64,000 bases of DNA from Aquibacillus rhizosphaerae (GCF_030282825.1 NZ_JASTZU010000018.1:62001-126000), one strand, 5' to 3'; counted from the stretch's first letter, positions 44,550-53,669 are shown. The notes: a model not told the origin generated them from the sequence alone. Numbers and translations are program-made.

Positions 44550-44963
44550 TTTCATCACCTCTATTCATAGATTCAAACAAGACATTAAAACGACAACTTT
44601 CCAAGTATGAATAGAGGGTATCTCATCACAACAAGGTAAAAAAAGCAAAAAAAGCAACAACGAAGGGCTCGTTGTTGCATCACTATTGTCTCTTATTATG
44701 ATGCGTGAGATAGCCCTCCATATAGCGTCATGATAGCTATATGACAGCTCTGCATTTATTTAACACAGAACCAGTGCATACAGGATGATGAGCTCCTGCT
44801 CACTTCGGCAAATTCCCCTTTCAGTAACTCTCTGTGGATCTCATTATCCTCCAGTTACTTACTATTGGTCTTTGCGCCTCTATCCTCACTTCAATTTTAT
44901 TATTGAAGTAAAGCATTATTTAATTGTTTCTTAAACTATATCAGACATTCAGACACCATGCAA
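44550..44963 (-). promoter_or_regulatory. Lysine riboswitch (L-box) leader of dapA with promoter, terminator and RBS hairpin
   Basis: On the minus strand a promoter TTGCAT (44958-44963), 17 bases, TATAGT (44935-44940) precedes the aptamer (about 44890-44706). Conserved L-box pieces are seen: GATAGAGGCGC, GGGGAATTTGCCGAAGTG and the closing GGAGGGCTATCTC (44719-44707). A terminator follows (GCAACAACGA/TCGTTGTTGC, 44678-44654, then T7). Its loop AGCCCTTC can pair with GGAGGGCT of the aptamer. Nearer the gene, CCTCTATTCATA pairs exactly with TATGAATAGAGG (44617-44606 with 44569-44558), which contains the dapA ribosome site. Confidence 0.88.
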
Positions 44964-45063
44964 TGGAATGTGGTAAATTCATTGCAAAAAAATGAAAGTA
45001 TGACAAATAATTGAACTTGTTCAGATTTAAGCATTTGTAAAGAATTTAAATTATATTAGTCTA
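44964..45063. other. Short non-coding spacer upstream of the dapA promoter
   Basis: Together with the dapA leader this completes the 505-base gap between dapA and the ATP-grasp gene. I see only AT-rich sequence here and no obvious terminator for the upstream gene. Confidence 0.4.
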
Positions 45064-45879
45064 TTAAGAAATACTTTTCAAAGGTGTAAGTGGCGCCGTA
45101 GGATACGGGCGATTAATAGTATTTAATAAGTATTCATATATCTTATTTTCGATAGAGATCCCTTGTGCACTAATTCCTTGATTACCAAATAAAACATTAA
45201 ATTCAATAATATAAGGTTTTCCATTTGAAAAAATAACATCAAAACCGGCATGATTAATATTAAGTGATTTAGCTACATCTAACACCATCTTACAAACATC
45301 ATCTGGTATGAAATCAAAACATAATACACCACCTTGAGCAACATTATGCAGAAACGATCCATTTGACACAGTGCGCCAATAGGCTGTTACTATTTCATTT
45401 CCAACGATACAGATTCGTAGATCCTTATCATCATTAGGTAAGTATTCTTGAACATATAAAGTATCAACTTTATCTGTGTACAATTGAAAATCTTGGAGAT
45501 TATTAATCAAGTAAACTCCATTACCCATTGAATTTCTAGCTTCTTTTACAACAAACGGAAAAGGAAAGGTTGCTAAAATGGTCGTACGATTTATTTCCGT
45601 ATTAGCTAGTATTTCTGTGTATGGAACATACTCAGGACACACAGACCACAATGCACGTGTCATTTCTATTTTACTAAAGCCTAGTTGAATAGATTCAATA
45701 CTAGGAAAGATAGGTTTTTTTATTCCATATGCTAAAAAGGTTGTTTGCCAATTTTCAGGGAATAACAAAACATCTGCTTCTTTAAGTGAATTTATTTCTC
45801 GAAAGCTATGTTCAGGTTTAATATATTTTACGCCTGGAATACCAATTGTTCTAAACGGGTTAAACGTAACAATCTTCAA
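45064..45879 (-). CDS. ATP-grasp protein, RimK-like
   Basis: The 271-residue protein has an ATP-grasp fold: FPFVVKEARNSMGNGVYLI (ATP lysine and glycine-rich loop, about 108-126), YVQEYLPNDDKDLRICIV (about 142-159) and the metal-binding INHAGFDVIFSNGKPYIIEFN end (quoted in part). Such ligases join a carboxylate to an amine, as in RimK or cyanophycin- and glutathione-type ligases. The substrate is unknown. The start is TTG at 45879; GAAGAGG is ten bases upstream, and the nearby ATG is out of frame. The neighbouring nucleotidyltransferase gene, 201 bases upstream, may or may not be linked. Confidence 0.78.
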   Translation of the reverse strand: MKIVTFNPFRTIGIPGVKYIKPEHSFREINSLKEADVLLFPENWQTTFLAYGIKKPIFPSIESIQLGFSKIEMTRALWSVCPEYVPYTEILANTEINRTTILATFPFPFVVKEARNSMGNGVYLINNLQDFQLYTDKVDTLYVQEYLPNDDKDLRICIVGNEIVTAYWRTVSNGSFLHNVAQGGVLCFDFIPDDVCKMVLDVAKSLNINHAGFDVIFSNGKPYIIEFNVLFGNQGISAQGISIENKIYEYLLNTINRPYPTAPLTPLKSIS

Positions 45880-46080
45880 GTTCGGGTCGCCTCTTCATCG
45901 AATGAATTTATAAATCAATTTATTATATGTTTGATAGAAAAGGGAGTCAATCTATTTTTTATATAAATGATACTTTCAACATAAATCAATCGCTGCTCTT
46001 ATGGGTAATTGAAATATTTAGATAAACAAAATTCATAATTATAGTATCTTTTGTGTTCTCGCTTTTTAAAAAATTCAATA

Positions 46081-47073
46081 TCAGATAGTATTATTATCAT
46101 AATAATCACGTGCGATATCTAAGTATAATTTATCTATTTGATTTGAATTTACTTTCTCTGGTAGCTGAGAATTGGTTTTTGCACTTGCTAACTGTATAAA
46201 CAAATCATCAGTAATATCAAATATTTCTTGCCAAGTAAAGTTTTGATTACGGACAGATAATAAAAAGTCGCGATTTTTTTCACGGTAAACGGTTAAGTTA
46301 CCTGATTCGAGTAATTCAATTCCCATCAACAACAATCTTATTAAATGCATTGCATGTTTAAATAACTTGTCCGTGGGTTTCCTATCTCGATTGTTTCGCT
46401 TGTTGGAATTTTTTATTGTGCCAGATAATTCAGATACTACACTGTTTAATTGAGTGATGGGTATGTTATTAAAATTCACAGTATAATCAACATTTACTTT
46501 ACCAAGGTTATTACGATAGACTTGATTTATTTTAAGCTCACCTTTTTCTAACAAAGGATATTTAGATTTCTTTTCTGTATGCATCGTGTTTAAAGTGTTT
46601 TCCAAATGAGAATTATAATCTTGTTTGCTTGTTCTTTTTAAGCCATTTTTTATGAGCATTAACTGATCTCTAGCATAACCTCCAAACGTATGGAAACACT
46701 GTTTAGAAAGGAATAAATGTCTGTTATCTCGTAATTTTTTTCCGTACTCCGTCTGCTTAATAATGAATGAATCTAACACAAATAAAGTCTCTAGCATTGT
46801 AGGGTTTTGTGCCCGTAATAATAACAGTGCCTTTTTTAAAGAATGAAATTCAATATCAGGGCTATGAAAAGTTTCCGTTTCCCAGTCTTTATCTAATTGT
46901 AATATATATTCTATAGGTAAAATAACGAATGCTTTTTCATCAATATCACTTTTTTCAGTCGCTAATCCGTACGCAGTTGATCCTGAAATAATATGGTAAA
47001 TTGTATTTTCCTGAAGTATATTTAAGAATTGTGTATTTTTGATAATAATTCCTCCAAAATCAAGTTTTAACAT
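46081..47073 (-). CDS. Nucleotidyltransferase-superfamily protein (unknown substrate)
   Basis: The protein of about 330 residues has an N-terminal nucleotidyltransferase fold with ISGSTAYGLATEKSDIDEKAF (quoted up to 20 residues: SGSTAYGLATEKSDIDEKAF). The G-S and S-D-x-D positions are those that bind nucleotide and metal. The rest is helical and charged, like predicted nucleotidyltransferases of the YcgL/MJ0435 type. The start is uncertain. An ATG at 47073 lacks a ribosome site, while a strong GGAGG (47051-47055) lies inside the frame before ATT/ATC codons, so a rare non-ATG start at about 47044-47050 is possible. It is divergent from the endonuclease IV gene. Confidence 0.7.
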   Translation of the reverse strand: MLKLDFGGIIIKNTQFLNILQENTIYHIISGSTAYGLATEKSDIDEKAFVILPIEYILQLDKDWETETFHSPDIEFHSLKKALLLLRAQNPTMLETLFVLDSFIIKQTEYGKKLRDNRHLFLSKQCFHTFGGYARDQLMLIKNGLKRTSKQDYNSHLENTLNTMHTEKKSKYPLLEKGELKINQVYRNNLGKVNVDYTVNFNNIPITQLNSVVSELSGTIKNSNKRNNRDRKPTDKLFKHAMHLIRLLLMGIELLESGNLTVYREKNRDFLLSVRNQNFTWQEIFDITDDLFIQLASAKTNSQLPEKVNSNQIDKLYLDIARDYYDNNTI

Positions 47074-47178
47074 GTTTTTCTTATTGAATCTTTGGTAAAA
47101 AAAACAGAATGAATGAAGAATGCACCTAAAAATATCGGTGATACTAGAGAATAAATGTAAAGGGGGATGGGGATAAAA

Positions 47179-48023
47179 ATGATTATAGGTTCTCATATTA
47201 GCATAAAACACGGTTATCTTGGTGCGGCAAAAATAGCAAAAAGTATGAATGCTTCTACATTTCAATATTTTCCAAAGAATCCGAGGAGATTATCTGTAAA
47301 AAAATTCAATGAAGATGATGCTACACTTTGCAAAAATATTGTGAAAATAACCAATTAACTTCAGTTTCACACTCGCCGTATCCTACAAATTTAACGACGT
47401 TGATTGAAAAAAGACCTCAAGTTATTGAATCTCTATTAAATGATTTAGATATATCAGAAACCTGTGGATCTTTTGGGGTAGTTGTTCATTTTGGTAAAGA
47501 AACAAAAACAATCAATCCGCTACACAGTTATCAACTCATTATTGAAACTCTAAATGAAGTTCTTGTTAGCTGGAAGGGTTCATGCAAAATTCTTTTAGAA
47601 AATAATGCCGGAAAACCAGGCTCAATAGGAACTACGCTAGAAGAACTTGTTCAAATTAGAAAATTAACAGATGCTCCTGAAAAAATTGGTTTTTGTTTTG
47701 ATACATGTCATGCATATGCAAGTGGACTATGGAATGGGGAGAACTGGAATGAATTATGTCTTAAAGGAGAAGAATTAAATTATTTTAAACATCTAGAATG
47801 CATACATTTTAATAATTCAAAATATCCTACAGGTGAAGGGAAAGACCGACACGCTAATATAGTAGGCAATGGCCATATCACAAAAAGACAGTGGGAAGAA
47901 TTTCTATCTTCCAATGTAAACAAAGGAATTCCCTTGATTTTAGAAACACCAGATGAAATAATTTCTCATAAAGAAGAGATTGCACAAATCAAACAGGTAT
48001 GGGAAGACAATCCCTTGATTTAA
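47179..48023 (+). pseudogene. nfo: Endonuclease IV (AP endonuclease), frameshifted
   Basis: Two frames together encode a whole endonuclease IV of about 280 residues, the zinc enzyme that cuts DNA at abasic sites. The first part (47179 onwards) has IGSHISIKHGYLGAAKIA and runs into a stop at 47356-47358. The second, readable from about 47330, has VSHSPYPTNL, VVHFGK, LLENNAG, GFCFDTCHAYASG, HLECIHFNN, GKDRHANI and LILETP, which are all the metal-ligand segments. The break is in the run of five A at 47332-47336. One more A would restore CKKYCENNQL. So this is either a very recent pseudogene, a sequencing error, or a recoded gene. Confidence 0.8.
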
Positions 48024-48053
48024 GAAATAGAAGCACTCGTATAAGCGCTTCTA

Positions 48054-48302
48054 TCACCTTTGGTTCATTTCTGCCTGTTTAATAAATCGCTTCTCGTCTT
48101 CCACCAGACCACAAGCACCACACTGAACTTTATGTGTTGGGCCGTTGTATGCTGCGTGGAATGGATCTAAGTTGCCTTCAGTATATTCATTTACAACCTT
48201 ACCCGATTGCGGGTCCAGTTTTACAGATGTTACAACTTGTTCAATAATATTAAACCTTGAACGGTTCGTTTTACAATTAGGACATAAATATGCAGTTGAC
48301 AT
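48054..48302 (-). CDS. Small zinc-ribbon protein (82 aa)
   Basis: The product starts [18 protein letters not shown] and has a second pair [17 protein letters not shown], so two CxxC pairs about 55 residues apart probably bind one zinc. A central acidic stretch joins them. I do not recognise a specific function; proteins of this type occur in many Bacillaceae. GGAGGTG precedes the ATG. The gene is convergent with nfo and divergent from the HD-GYP gene. Confidence 0.8.
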   Translation of the reverse strand: MSTAYLCPNCKTNRSRFNIIEQVVTSVKLDPQSGKVVNEYTEGNLDPFHAAYNGPTHKVQCGACGLVEDEKRFIKQAEMNQR

Positions 48303-48498
48303 GGATGGTTCACCTCCGTTTTTATTATGCTCCTAAGGTTTATTAATATGTATAGAAGTTATTAAACGGTAATGCAGTACTGTTGATAATAAAACGTTAA
48401 TAAGGTATTATTACAAAGGATTACTATAAGAAATACTACACATTTAGTCTAATTGTACATAGTTAGCTACTAGAACATCACGGAAAAAGAGGGTAATT

Positions 48499-49470
48499 AT
48501 GAGATTAATTAAAATTACTGAATATAACCATCACACTATGGTACTAGGTATGCCAATTTACGATTCTAAAAAGCGGATCTTACTTGCAGCTGGTAGGACA
48601 ATTAACCCTAGAATAAAAGATAGATTAAAACAAATGGGTATTCGTTTTATTTATATAGAAGATGAGGTATCCAAAGGTGTGCATATGAATGATTTAATAG
48701 ATATGCCTACATGGGCGGATGCAATTGATATTGTAAAAACATTTCATCACAAGGTTAAAAGTGCAAGTATGGTTAATTTAAAAGATATGCAGCAAGTAGT
48801 AAAAAAGTTAATAGATGAAGTAAAGCAAAGACCTATCTTAGTACTAATCCCCTCAAGTACAATGACTAAAGAAGTGCAACCGTATGCACATGCAGTTAAT
48901 GTAACTATTTTATCGTTAATAACAGCTAAAAAAATAGGATACATTGATCAAAAACAAATTGAATTGGCGCTAGGTTGTTTACTACATGACATTGGAAAAG
49001 AACTTACTGATAATTATGATAGACATTGCGAAGTCGGTTTCAACTTTCTTCGGGGATTAAGTCAATTTAGTATAATCTCTGCCCATATAGCATACCAGCA
49101 TCATGAAACTATAAACGGCAAAGGTTTTCCAAGAGGGATTGCTGATGGTGATATTCTAGAGATGGCGCAAATATGTGGAGTGGCTAACATGTATGACAAC
49201 ATGTTAACAAATAGACAGATTCCTCCGCATGAAGCAATGGAAGCGATTATGGCAACTTCTGATAATTTATATAACTATAAATTTATCCAAGCATTTAGTT
49301 CTTCCATTCCAACTTATCCTCCAGGAACAAAGGTTGTAGTTGATAATAAGGAAGAGGCAATTGTCACACAAATTGACAAACATTTACATCGTCCAATTGT
49401 AAAAATTTTGTCTACAAACGAAGAGTTAGATTTATCAGAATTACCCACATTAATGATCAATCCTATTTAG
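48499..49470 (+). CDS. HD-GYP-type putative c-di-GMP phosphodiesterase
   Basis: The 323-residue cytoplasmic protein has an N-terminal region of about 110 residues like that of Bacillus YpwA-type HD-GYP proteins, followed by an HD domain (about 120-265). It shows LLHDIGK (about 162), CEVGFNFL, AHIAYQHHE and the loop NGKGFPRGI, which is the DGxGYP position with Phe instead of Tyr. Metal ligands His and Asp are kept, so hydrolysis of cyclic di-GMP is likely. It sits 1.15 kb from a c-di-GMP-riboswitch-controlled GGDEF-EAL gene and 20 bases before a small gene. Confidence 0.85.
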   Translation: MRLIKITEYNHHTMVLGMPIYDSKKRILLAAGRTINPRIKDRLKQMGIRFIYIEDEVSKGVHMNDLIDMPTWADAIDIVKTFHHKVKSASMVNLKDMQQVVKKLIDEVKQRPILVLIPSSTMTKEVQPYAHAVNVTILSLITAKKIGYIDQKQIELALGCLLHDIGKELTDNYDRHCEVGFNFLRGLSQFSIISAHIAYQHHETINGKGFPRGIADGDILEMAQICGVANMYDNMLTNRQIPPHEAMEAIMATSDNLYNYKFIQAFSSSIPTYPPGTKVVVDNKEEAIVTQIDKHLHRPIVKILSTNEELDLSELPTLMINPI

Positions 49471-49489
49471 TATTATAGAAGGAGAATGT

Positions 49490-49687
49490 ATGGAACCTAA
49501 CCAAATATTAAGGCAAATTGATGAAATAATGATAAATGATCATTCGATTCAAATTAACCAAAATAATAAAAACGAAATAATCATGTTACTAAAACAAATG
49601 TACGGAAAAGCACATAAAGATGGAATGGAAGAAGGAGCAAAAGTAGCAATTCAATTTAAAAAGTATAAAGAAAACATGCGTGATTAA
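49490..49687 (+). CDS. Small hypothetical protein (65 aa)
   Basis: This 65-residue, helical, charged protein follows the HD-GYP gene by 19 bases behind GAAGGAG, and probably shares its transcript. The sequence (IMLLKQMYGKAHKDGMEEGA) suggests two helices and no membrane segment. I do not recognise it. It could be a partner of the HD-GYP protein, which is inference from position only. Confidence 0.65.
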   Translation: MEPNQILRQIDEIMINDHSIQINQNNKNEIIMLLKQMYGKAHKDGMEEGAKVAIQFKKYKENMRD

Positions 49688-49703
49688 AAAAACATTATAG
49701 TCC

Positions 49704-49741
49704 AAAATAAAACGAAGCTTTAGAAAGCTTCGTTTTATTTT
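49704..49741. terminator. Bidirectional terminator
   Basis: AAAATAAAACGAAGCTT and AAGCTTCGTTTTATTTT form a 17-bp stem around a short loop between two convergent small genes. It overlaps the end of the gene at 49735. Confidence 0.85.
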
Positions 49742-49938
49742 GAATTTTTTAGCTCTTCGTACGCTATTAGAAATTGACTATATGTGTTTTGCCCATATTT
49801 ATCCTCATCATTTTGAAAAAAGAATGAAAATGTGATGTCTTTCGCTTGGTTAATTGAGCAGTGTCTAGATTTTTTGATTAACTTGATATAGGAAAGAAAA
49901 TAATCCTTATTAAGGGACCCCCCGTGATTAACAACCAT
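49735..49938 (-). CDS. Small hypothetical protein (67 aa)
   Basis: The 67-residue product has no recognised domain. It contains basic and aromatic residues (YIKLIKKSRHCSINQAKD, FSFFFQNDEDKYGQNTY) and no membrane helix. The start at 49938 is set by AGGAGATG just upstream; an earlier in-frame ATG would include that site. It is convergent with the 65-residue gene and shares its terminator. Confidence 0.6.
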   Translation of the reverse strand: MVVNHGGSLNKDYFLSYIKLIKKSRHCSINQAKDITFSFFFQNDEDKYGQNTYSQFLIAYEELKNSK

Positions 49939-49965
49939 AAAATCATCTCCTAGAAAATAAATCAT

Positions 49966-50390
49966 CTTTATTTGTGAGTCTTATTTTCACCCTGTTATCC
50001 TAGTTTAATTAAATCTATATAAAAAAGCGAGAGAAACAAGTGATATGGTTTAGTTATTGGGATGAATAAACATTGGCTTAAAAATGTGACAATCTTTACA
50101 GACTATATAGAAAGCAGCCTTAGTTGTTCCGATCCCAATAATAAACTTTAGGCAAGCCGTAAATGGTCCAGTAATCATTTGCAATGCTTATACTTACAAA
50201 CAAAATCATCTGCCAATCAAGCTCTTTCATACCTACACTCCTCAACGGTGGTTTGTAATAGTATATTTTTTCCCTACTTGTCTAAGAACAAACAAATTGA
50301 TAAGCTCATACAAAAAATGTCGAAATTTGTTGATAAATGTCTAATTATAAGCTAACATTTATTACATATTTTATTTTTATATTTGAGAAA
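49966..50390. other. Spacer with small minus-strand gene and riboswitch promoter
   Basis: Apart from the 36-codon gene at 50120-50230, this stretch holds a probable promoter for the next unit: TTGATA (50330-50335), 17 bases, TAACAT (50353-50358). Nothing else stands out. Confidence 0.45.
50120..50230 (-). CDS. Very small protein (36 aa)
   Basis: A 36-codon frame starts at ATG 50230 behind TGAGGAG (about 50239-50245) and encodes MKELDWQMILFVSISIAN then DYWTIYGLPKVYYWD. It is aromatic-rich with one short hydrophobic stretch, so it may touch the membrane. The ribosome site, spacing and protein-like composition suggest it is real. I know of no function. Confidence 0.55.
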   Translation of the reverse strand: MKELDWQMILFVSISIANDYWTIYGLPKVYYWDRNN

Positions 50391-50528
50391 AGGCAAACAA
50401 TTCAAAAGAATTGGACGCAAAGCTGAGGGTCTAAGGATTTAGGTACATCTAAATCTATGATAGCCTAGCTACCAAACTTAACCTTGTGTATGAGTTGGCC
50501 ATTCTTCATTAAAAAGAATGGTTTTTTA
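50391..50528 (+). promoter_or_regulatory. Cyclic di-GMP riboswitch (GEMM-I) with terminator
   Basis: The aptamer (about 50391-50482) has the GEMM-I pieces GGCAAACAATT, GACGCAAAGCTGAGGGTCTAA (core GCAAAGC) and GATAGCCTAGCTACC. About 13 bases later GGCCATTCTT and AAGAATGGTT form a terminator with T6. It precedes the GGDEF-EAL gene at 50623, so cyclic di-GMP should control production of an enzyme that makes or degrades it. Confidence 0.92.
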
Positions 50529-50622
50529 AACGATTTAAAAAGTAGAATAATGTTTTCTAAAACATTATTCTACTAGAAAAAATTAAGCAAATTACTACAT
50601 TTCGATAGAGTAGGGGAACAGC

Positions 50623-53412
50623 ATGCATAAAATACACTTTTGGAAATCGAGATCCTTTTGGATATTAATAAGTATAAATTTGGCTGTCGTTAGTGGTCTA
50701 TTCATTCTACTGACTTTTTCAACTAAATCTGTACTATCTAATTTCACTGAGGAACATTACATGAGTTTTTTAAATAATGAAACGGACCGAATCAATGAAC
50801 AGGTTGTTACTAATTTACAGGAGTTAAAAAGGCTTAATTCTGTTGTTGAAAAACATTCAGACTCATTTTTATTAAATGAAACAGATGAGCCAAATCATCA
50901 CTTAAAGGATATCATTGAACATTCACCTTTTATTGAAAGCGGACAAATAATAGACAATAAAGGTAATGTTCTCGTTACTTACCCTAAACTTCTAAACTAT
51001 CAAAAAGATTTGCTGAAAATTAAAAAAGACACGATAGAAACAGTGACATTAACGCAGGAAATTGAGTTTAGTGAAGTCAAACATATGGATAATAAGAACT
51101 ATATCGTATTATCCATTCCAGTTATTACTCAAAAAGGTGTGGAGCAAATAGTAAACTTTTCTGTTGAATTAACAGGGAATTTTATGTTTCAATCCATCAC
51201 TGATAATTTACACTTTGATGATAATAGTTATGGTTATGTACTTGATCATAGAGGGAAAGTTATTTTTCATCCCAAAAATAATCAGGTAGGTAGCGATAAA
51301 TCATCCGATATACTAATACAGGCAATATTAAGTAGGAAATCAGGGTTTGAAGAATTAACAAATAGTCAGGGTACTTCTTACTATGTATCCTATCAATATA
51401 TTCATGAACTTAAATGGACGATTGTATCATTAATTCCTGTGGAAAAAACACTTCTCCTACCAAGAGAATTTAATGAGGTACTAATACCTATTTTTATTTT
51501 ACTATCTATTGTATTATTTTTAATCACAACTGTAATGATGCACCGTGCTTTTAAACCGTTAACGAAACTTTTTAATGCGGTACAAAAAGTTTCTAGGGGC
51601 GATTATTCACATCGTATAGTAGACGTTGATGGTCACTCGGAAATTGGATCTATACTAGCTAAGTTTAACGTTATGGTGACAGAACTCGATCAAACAAAAC
51701 AGACTGTTCGCAAAAAAACGAGGGAATTGAAGAGAGAAAAGAACTTCTTAAATCGCGTTATAAACCATAGCCCAAGTGTGATTTATGCAATGAATTGGTC
51801 TGGAGAATTTACAATTGCAAATAAGCAGTTTGCCTCCCTATTTAACTTGAAACCTGAAGATATAATTGGAAAAAAAGAAGAGGAGTTTAACCCGAATATA
51901 GAAGATGCAAGACATTATTTGAACGTAAATAGAGAAATTATGCGAACGTGCCAAGTAAGCGAAGTAGAAGGGTCACTCATTGACATAAATGGTTTGGAAC
52001 ATTGGTTTCATATCGGAAAAGTACCTATAAAAGGAAATGACGACGAGGATATGCTGGTGCTTTGTGTCGCTGCTGATATTACAGATCGAAAAAAACAAGA
52101 AGAGCTTATAAGACACCAAGCATTTCATGATGAGTTAACAGGAATGCCAAATCGAAAAATGTTTAAAGAACGCCTGAAAGAAGAAATAACAAAAGTGAAA
52201 AATAATGAAGTAAATGAATCAACATTTGCCTTGCTTTTCTTGGATTTAGACAGGTTCAAATATATCAATGATACATTCGGACATGAGGCGGGTGATTCTT
52301 TATTACAAATGGTTAGTGATCGACTTAACAGTTGTATTTCTGTCGAAAACGTTGTCTTCCGTTTAGGAGGCGATGAGTTTACGATTATCGTTCCGGATGT
52401 CAGGGCAAGACAAGAGGTTGCAGATCTTTCTAAAGATATACTTTCTGCACTGTCGGCTCCTTATATTTTCAAGGAAAATAAATTCATTATCACGGCAAGT
52501 ATTGGCATAAGTATTTTTCCGGATGATGGTCATGATGCTGAATTCATGACAAAATATGCTGACATTGCTATGTATCAAGCAAAAGAACAAGGGAAAAATA
52601 CATTTAGATTTTACACTGCTGACATGGAAACCGAATTATCAACCAAAATAAGGCTTGAAATGGATCTTTATCAGGCTCTTAAACAAGAAGAGTTGTTTAT
52701 ACATTACCAACCAATCACCAGTACGGAGTCTGATGAAATATCTGGAATGGAAGCTTTGTTACGATGGGAACATCCAAAGTTAGGCTTAATATCTCCGGCG
52801 GAATTTATACCAATCGCTGAACAAACAGGTCTGATTCACACGATTGGGGAATGGGTATTACGTTCTGCCTGCATGCAGAGCAAACAATGGCAGAAGCAGG
52901 GTCATCTATTAATAAAAGTAGCGGTTAATTTGTCACCCGTCCAGTTAAAACATCCAACAATTGTAGAGTCAGTTCAAAATATATTACAAGAATCTGAACT
53001 ACCTCCGGAGTGGTTGGAATTAGAAATAACTGAATCAACTATTATGGAAAATAAGCGAGATGTAGTGAAAACACTTAAGCAAATTAGAAGGTTAGGGGTA
53101 AGTATAGCTATCGACGATTTTGGTAATGGATATTCATCGTTAAATGCATTAAAACGATTACCAATTGATACATTGAAAATTGATAGAACCTTGGTGCAAA
53201 ATTTATTAGAAGATGGTGTAGATGAAGTAATTCTAGGTGCTGTGTTTGATATGGCTGAAAAGATGAATCTAACAGTTGTTGCAGAAGGTATAGAAACAGA
53301 AGAACAATATAATTATTTAAAACATCAATATTGTCAATATGTACAAGGCTTTTTGTTTAGCCAACCTTTAAATAGTGAAGATTTCTTGAAACTTTATAGT
53401 GGAGAAAAATAA
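50623..53412 (+). CDS. GGDEF-EAL cyclic di-GMP enzyme with sensor, HAMP and PAS domains
   Basis: The 929-residue membrane protein has an N-terminal helix (about 14-34), an extracellular dCache-like sensor (about 35-283), a second helix (about 286-306), HAMP (to about 360) and PAS (about 375-490). It ends in GGDEF (about 490-655, intact RLGGDEFTII near 580) and EAL (about 665-915, intact GMEALLRW near 709) domains. It can in principle both make and break c-di-GMP. The EAL domain keeps ELEITES and DDFGNGYSSL with metal ligands. The upstream c-di-GMP riboswitch implies feedback. A terminator follows directly. Confidence 0.94.
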   Translation: MHKIHFWKSRSFWILISINLAVVSGLFILLTFSTKSVLSNFTEEHYMSFLNNETDRINEQVVTNLQELKRLNSVVEKHSDSFLLNETDEPNHHLKDIIEHSPFIESGQIIDNKGNVLVTYPKLLNYQKDLLKIKKDTIETVTLTQEIEFSEVKHMDNKNYIVLSIPVITQKGVEQIVNFSVELTGNFMFQSITDNLHFDDNSYGYVLDHRGKVIFHPKNNQVGSDKSSDILIQAILSRKSGFEELTNSQGTSYYVSYQYIHELKWTIVSLIPVEKTLLLPREFNEVLIPIFILLSIVLFLITTVMMHRAFKPLTKLFNAVQKVSRGDYSHRIVDVDGHSEIGSILAKFNVMVTELDQTKQTVRKKTRELKREKNFLNRVINHSPSVIYAMNWSGEFTIANKQFASLFNLKPEDIIGKKEEEFNPNIEDARHYLNVNREIMRTCQVSEVEGSLIDINGLEHWFHIGKVPIKGNDDEDMLVLCVAADITDRKKQEELIRHQAFHDELTGMPNRKMFKERLKEEITKVKNNEVNESTFALLFLDLDRFKYINDTFGHEAGDSLLQMVSDRLNSCISVENVVFRLGGDEFTIIVPDVRARQEVADLSKDILSALSAPYIFKENKFIITASIGISIFPDDGHDAEFMTKYADIAMYQAKEQGKNTFRFYTADMETELSTKIRLEMDLYQALKQEELFIHYQPITSTESDEISGMEALLRWEHPKLGLISPAEFIPIAEQTGLIHTIGEWVLRSACMQSKQWQKQGHLLIKVAVNLSPVQLKHPTIVESVQNILQESELPPEWLELEITESTIMENKRDVVKTLKQIRRLGVSIAIDDFGNGYSSLNALKRLPIDTLKIDRTLVQNLLEDGVDEVILGAVFDMAEKMNLTVVAEGIETEEQYNYLKHQYCQYVQGFLFSQPLNSEDFLKLYSGEK

Positions 53413-53446
53413 GAACGTCCTCATTTTAGAGGGCGTTCTTATTTTA
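53411..53446 (+). terminator. Terminator of the GGDEF-EAL gene
   Basis: AAGAACGTCCTC and GAGGGCGTTCTT form a 12-bp stem (one G-U) followed by ATTTT. The first arm overlaps the stop codon. Confidence 0.85.
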
Positions 53447-53669
53447 GGTTGTTATTTTAATCAATTTCATAATACCAATTTTGTCGTCACCTACAACAAT
53501 ATATAGTTGGATAAAGCCATTTCCAAATTATATATTGTCTCAGATGACTGAATAAGGTAATTATGAAATTGACTCAGTTAAAAGATATTTATGACTAAAT
53601 ATCTATAAAGTTTGCACTAAGTATTCTTTACGTTTGTAAAATTCTTTTCTGTTGCAATGGTGATTGAGT
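53447..53669. other. AT-rich spacer
   Basis: No gene or clear structure is seen in this stretch between the terminator and the repeat. Confidence 0.5.
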
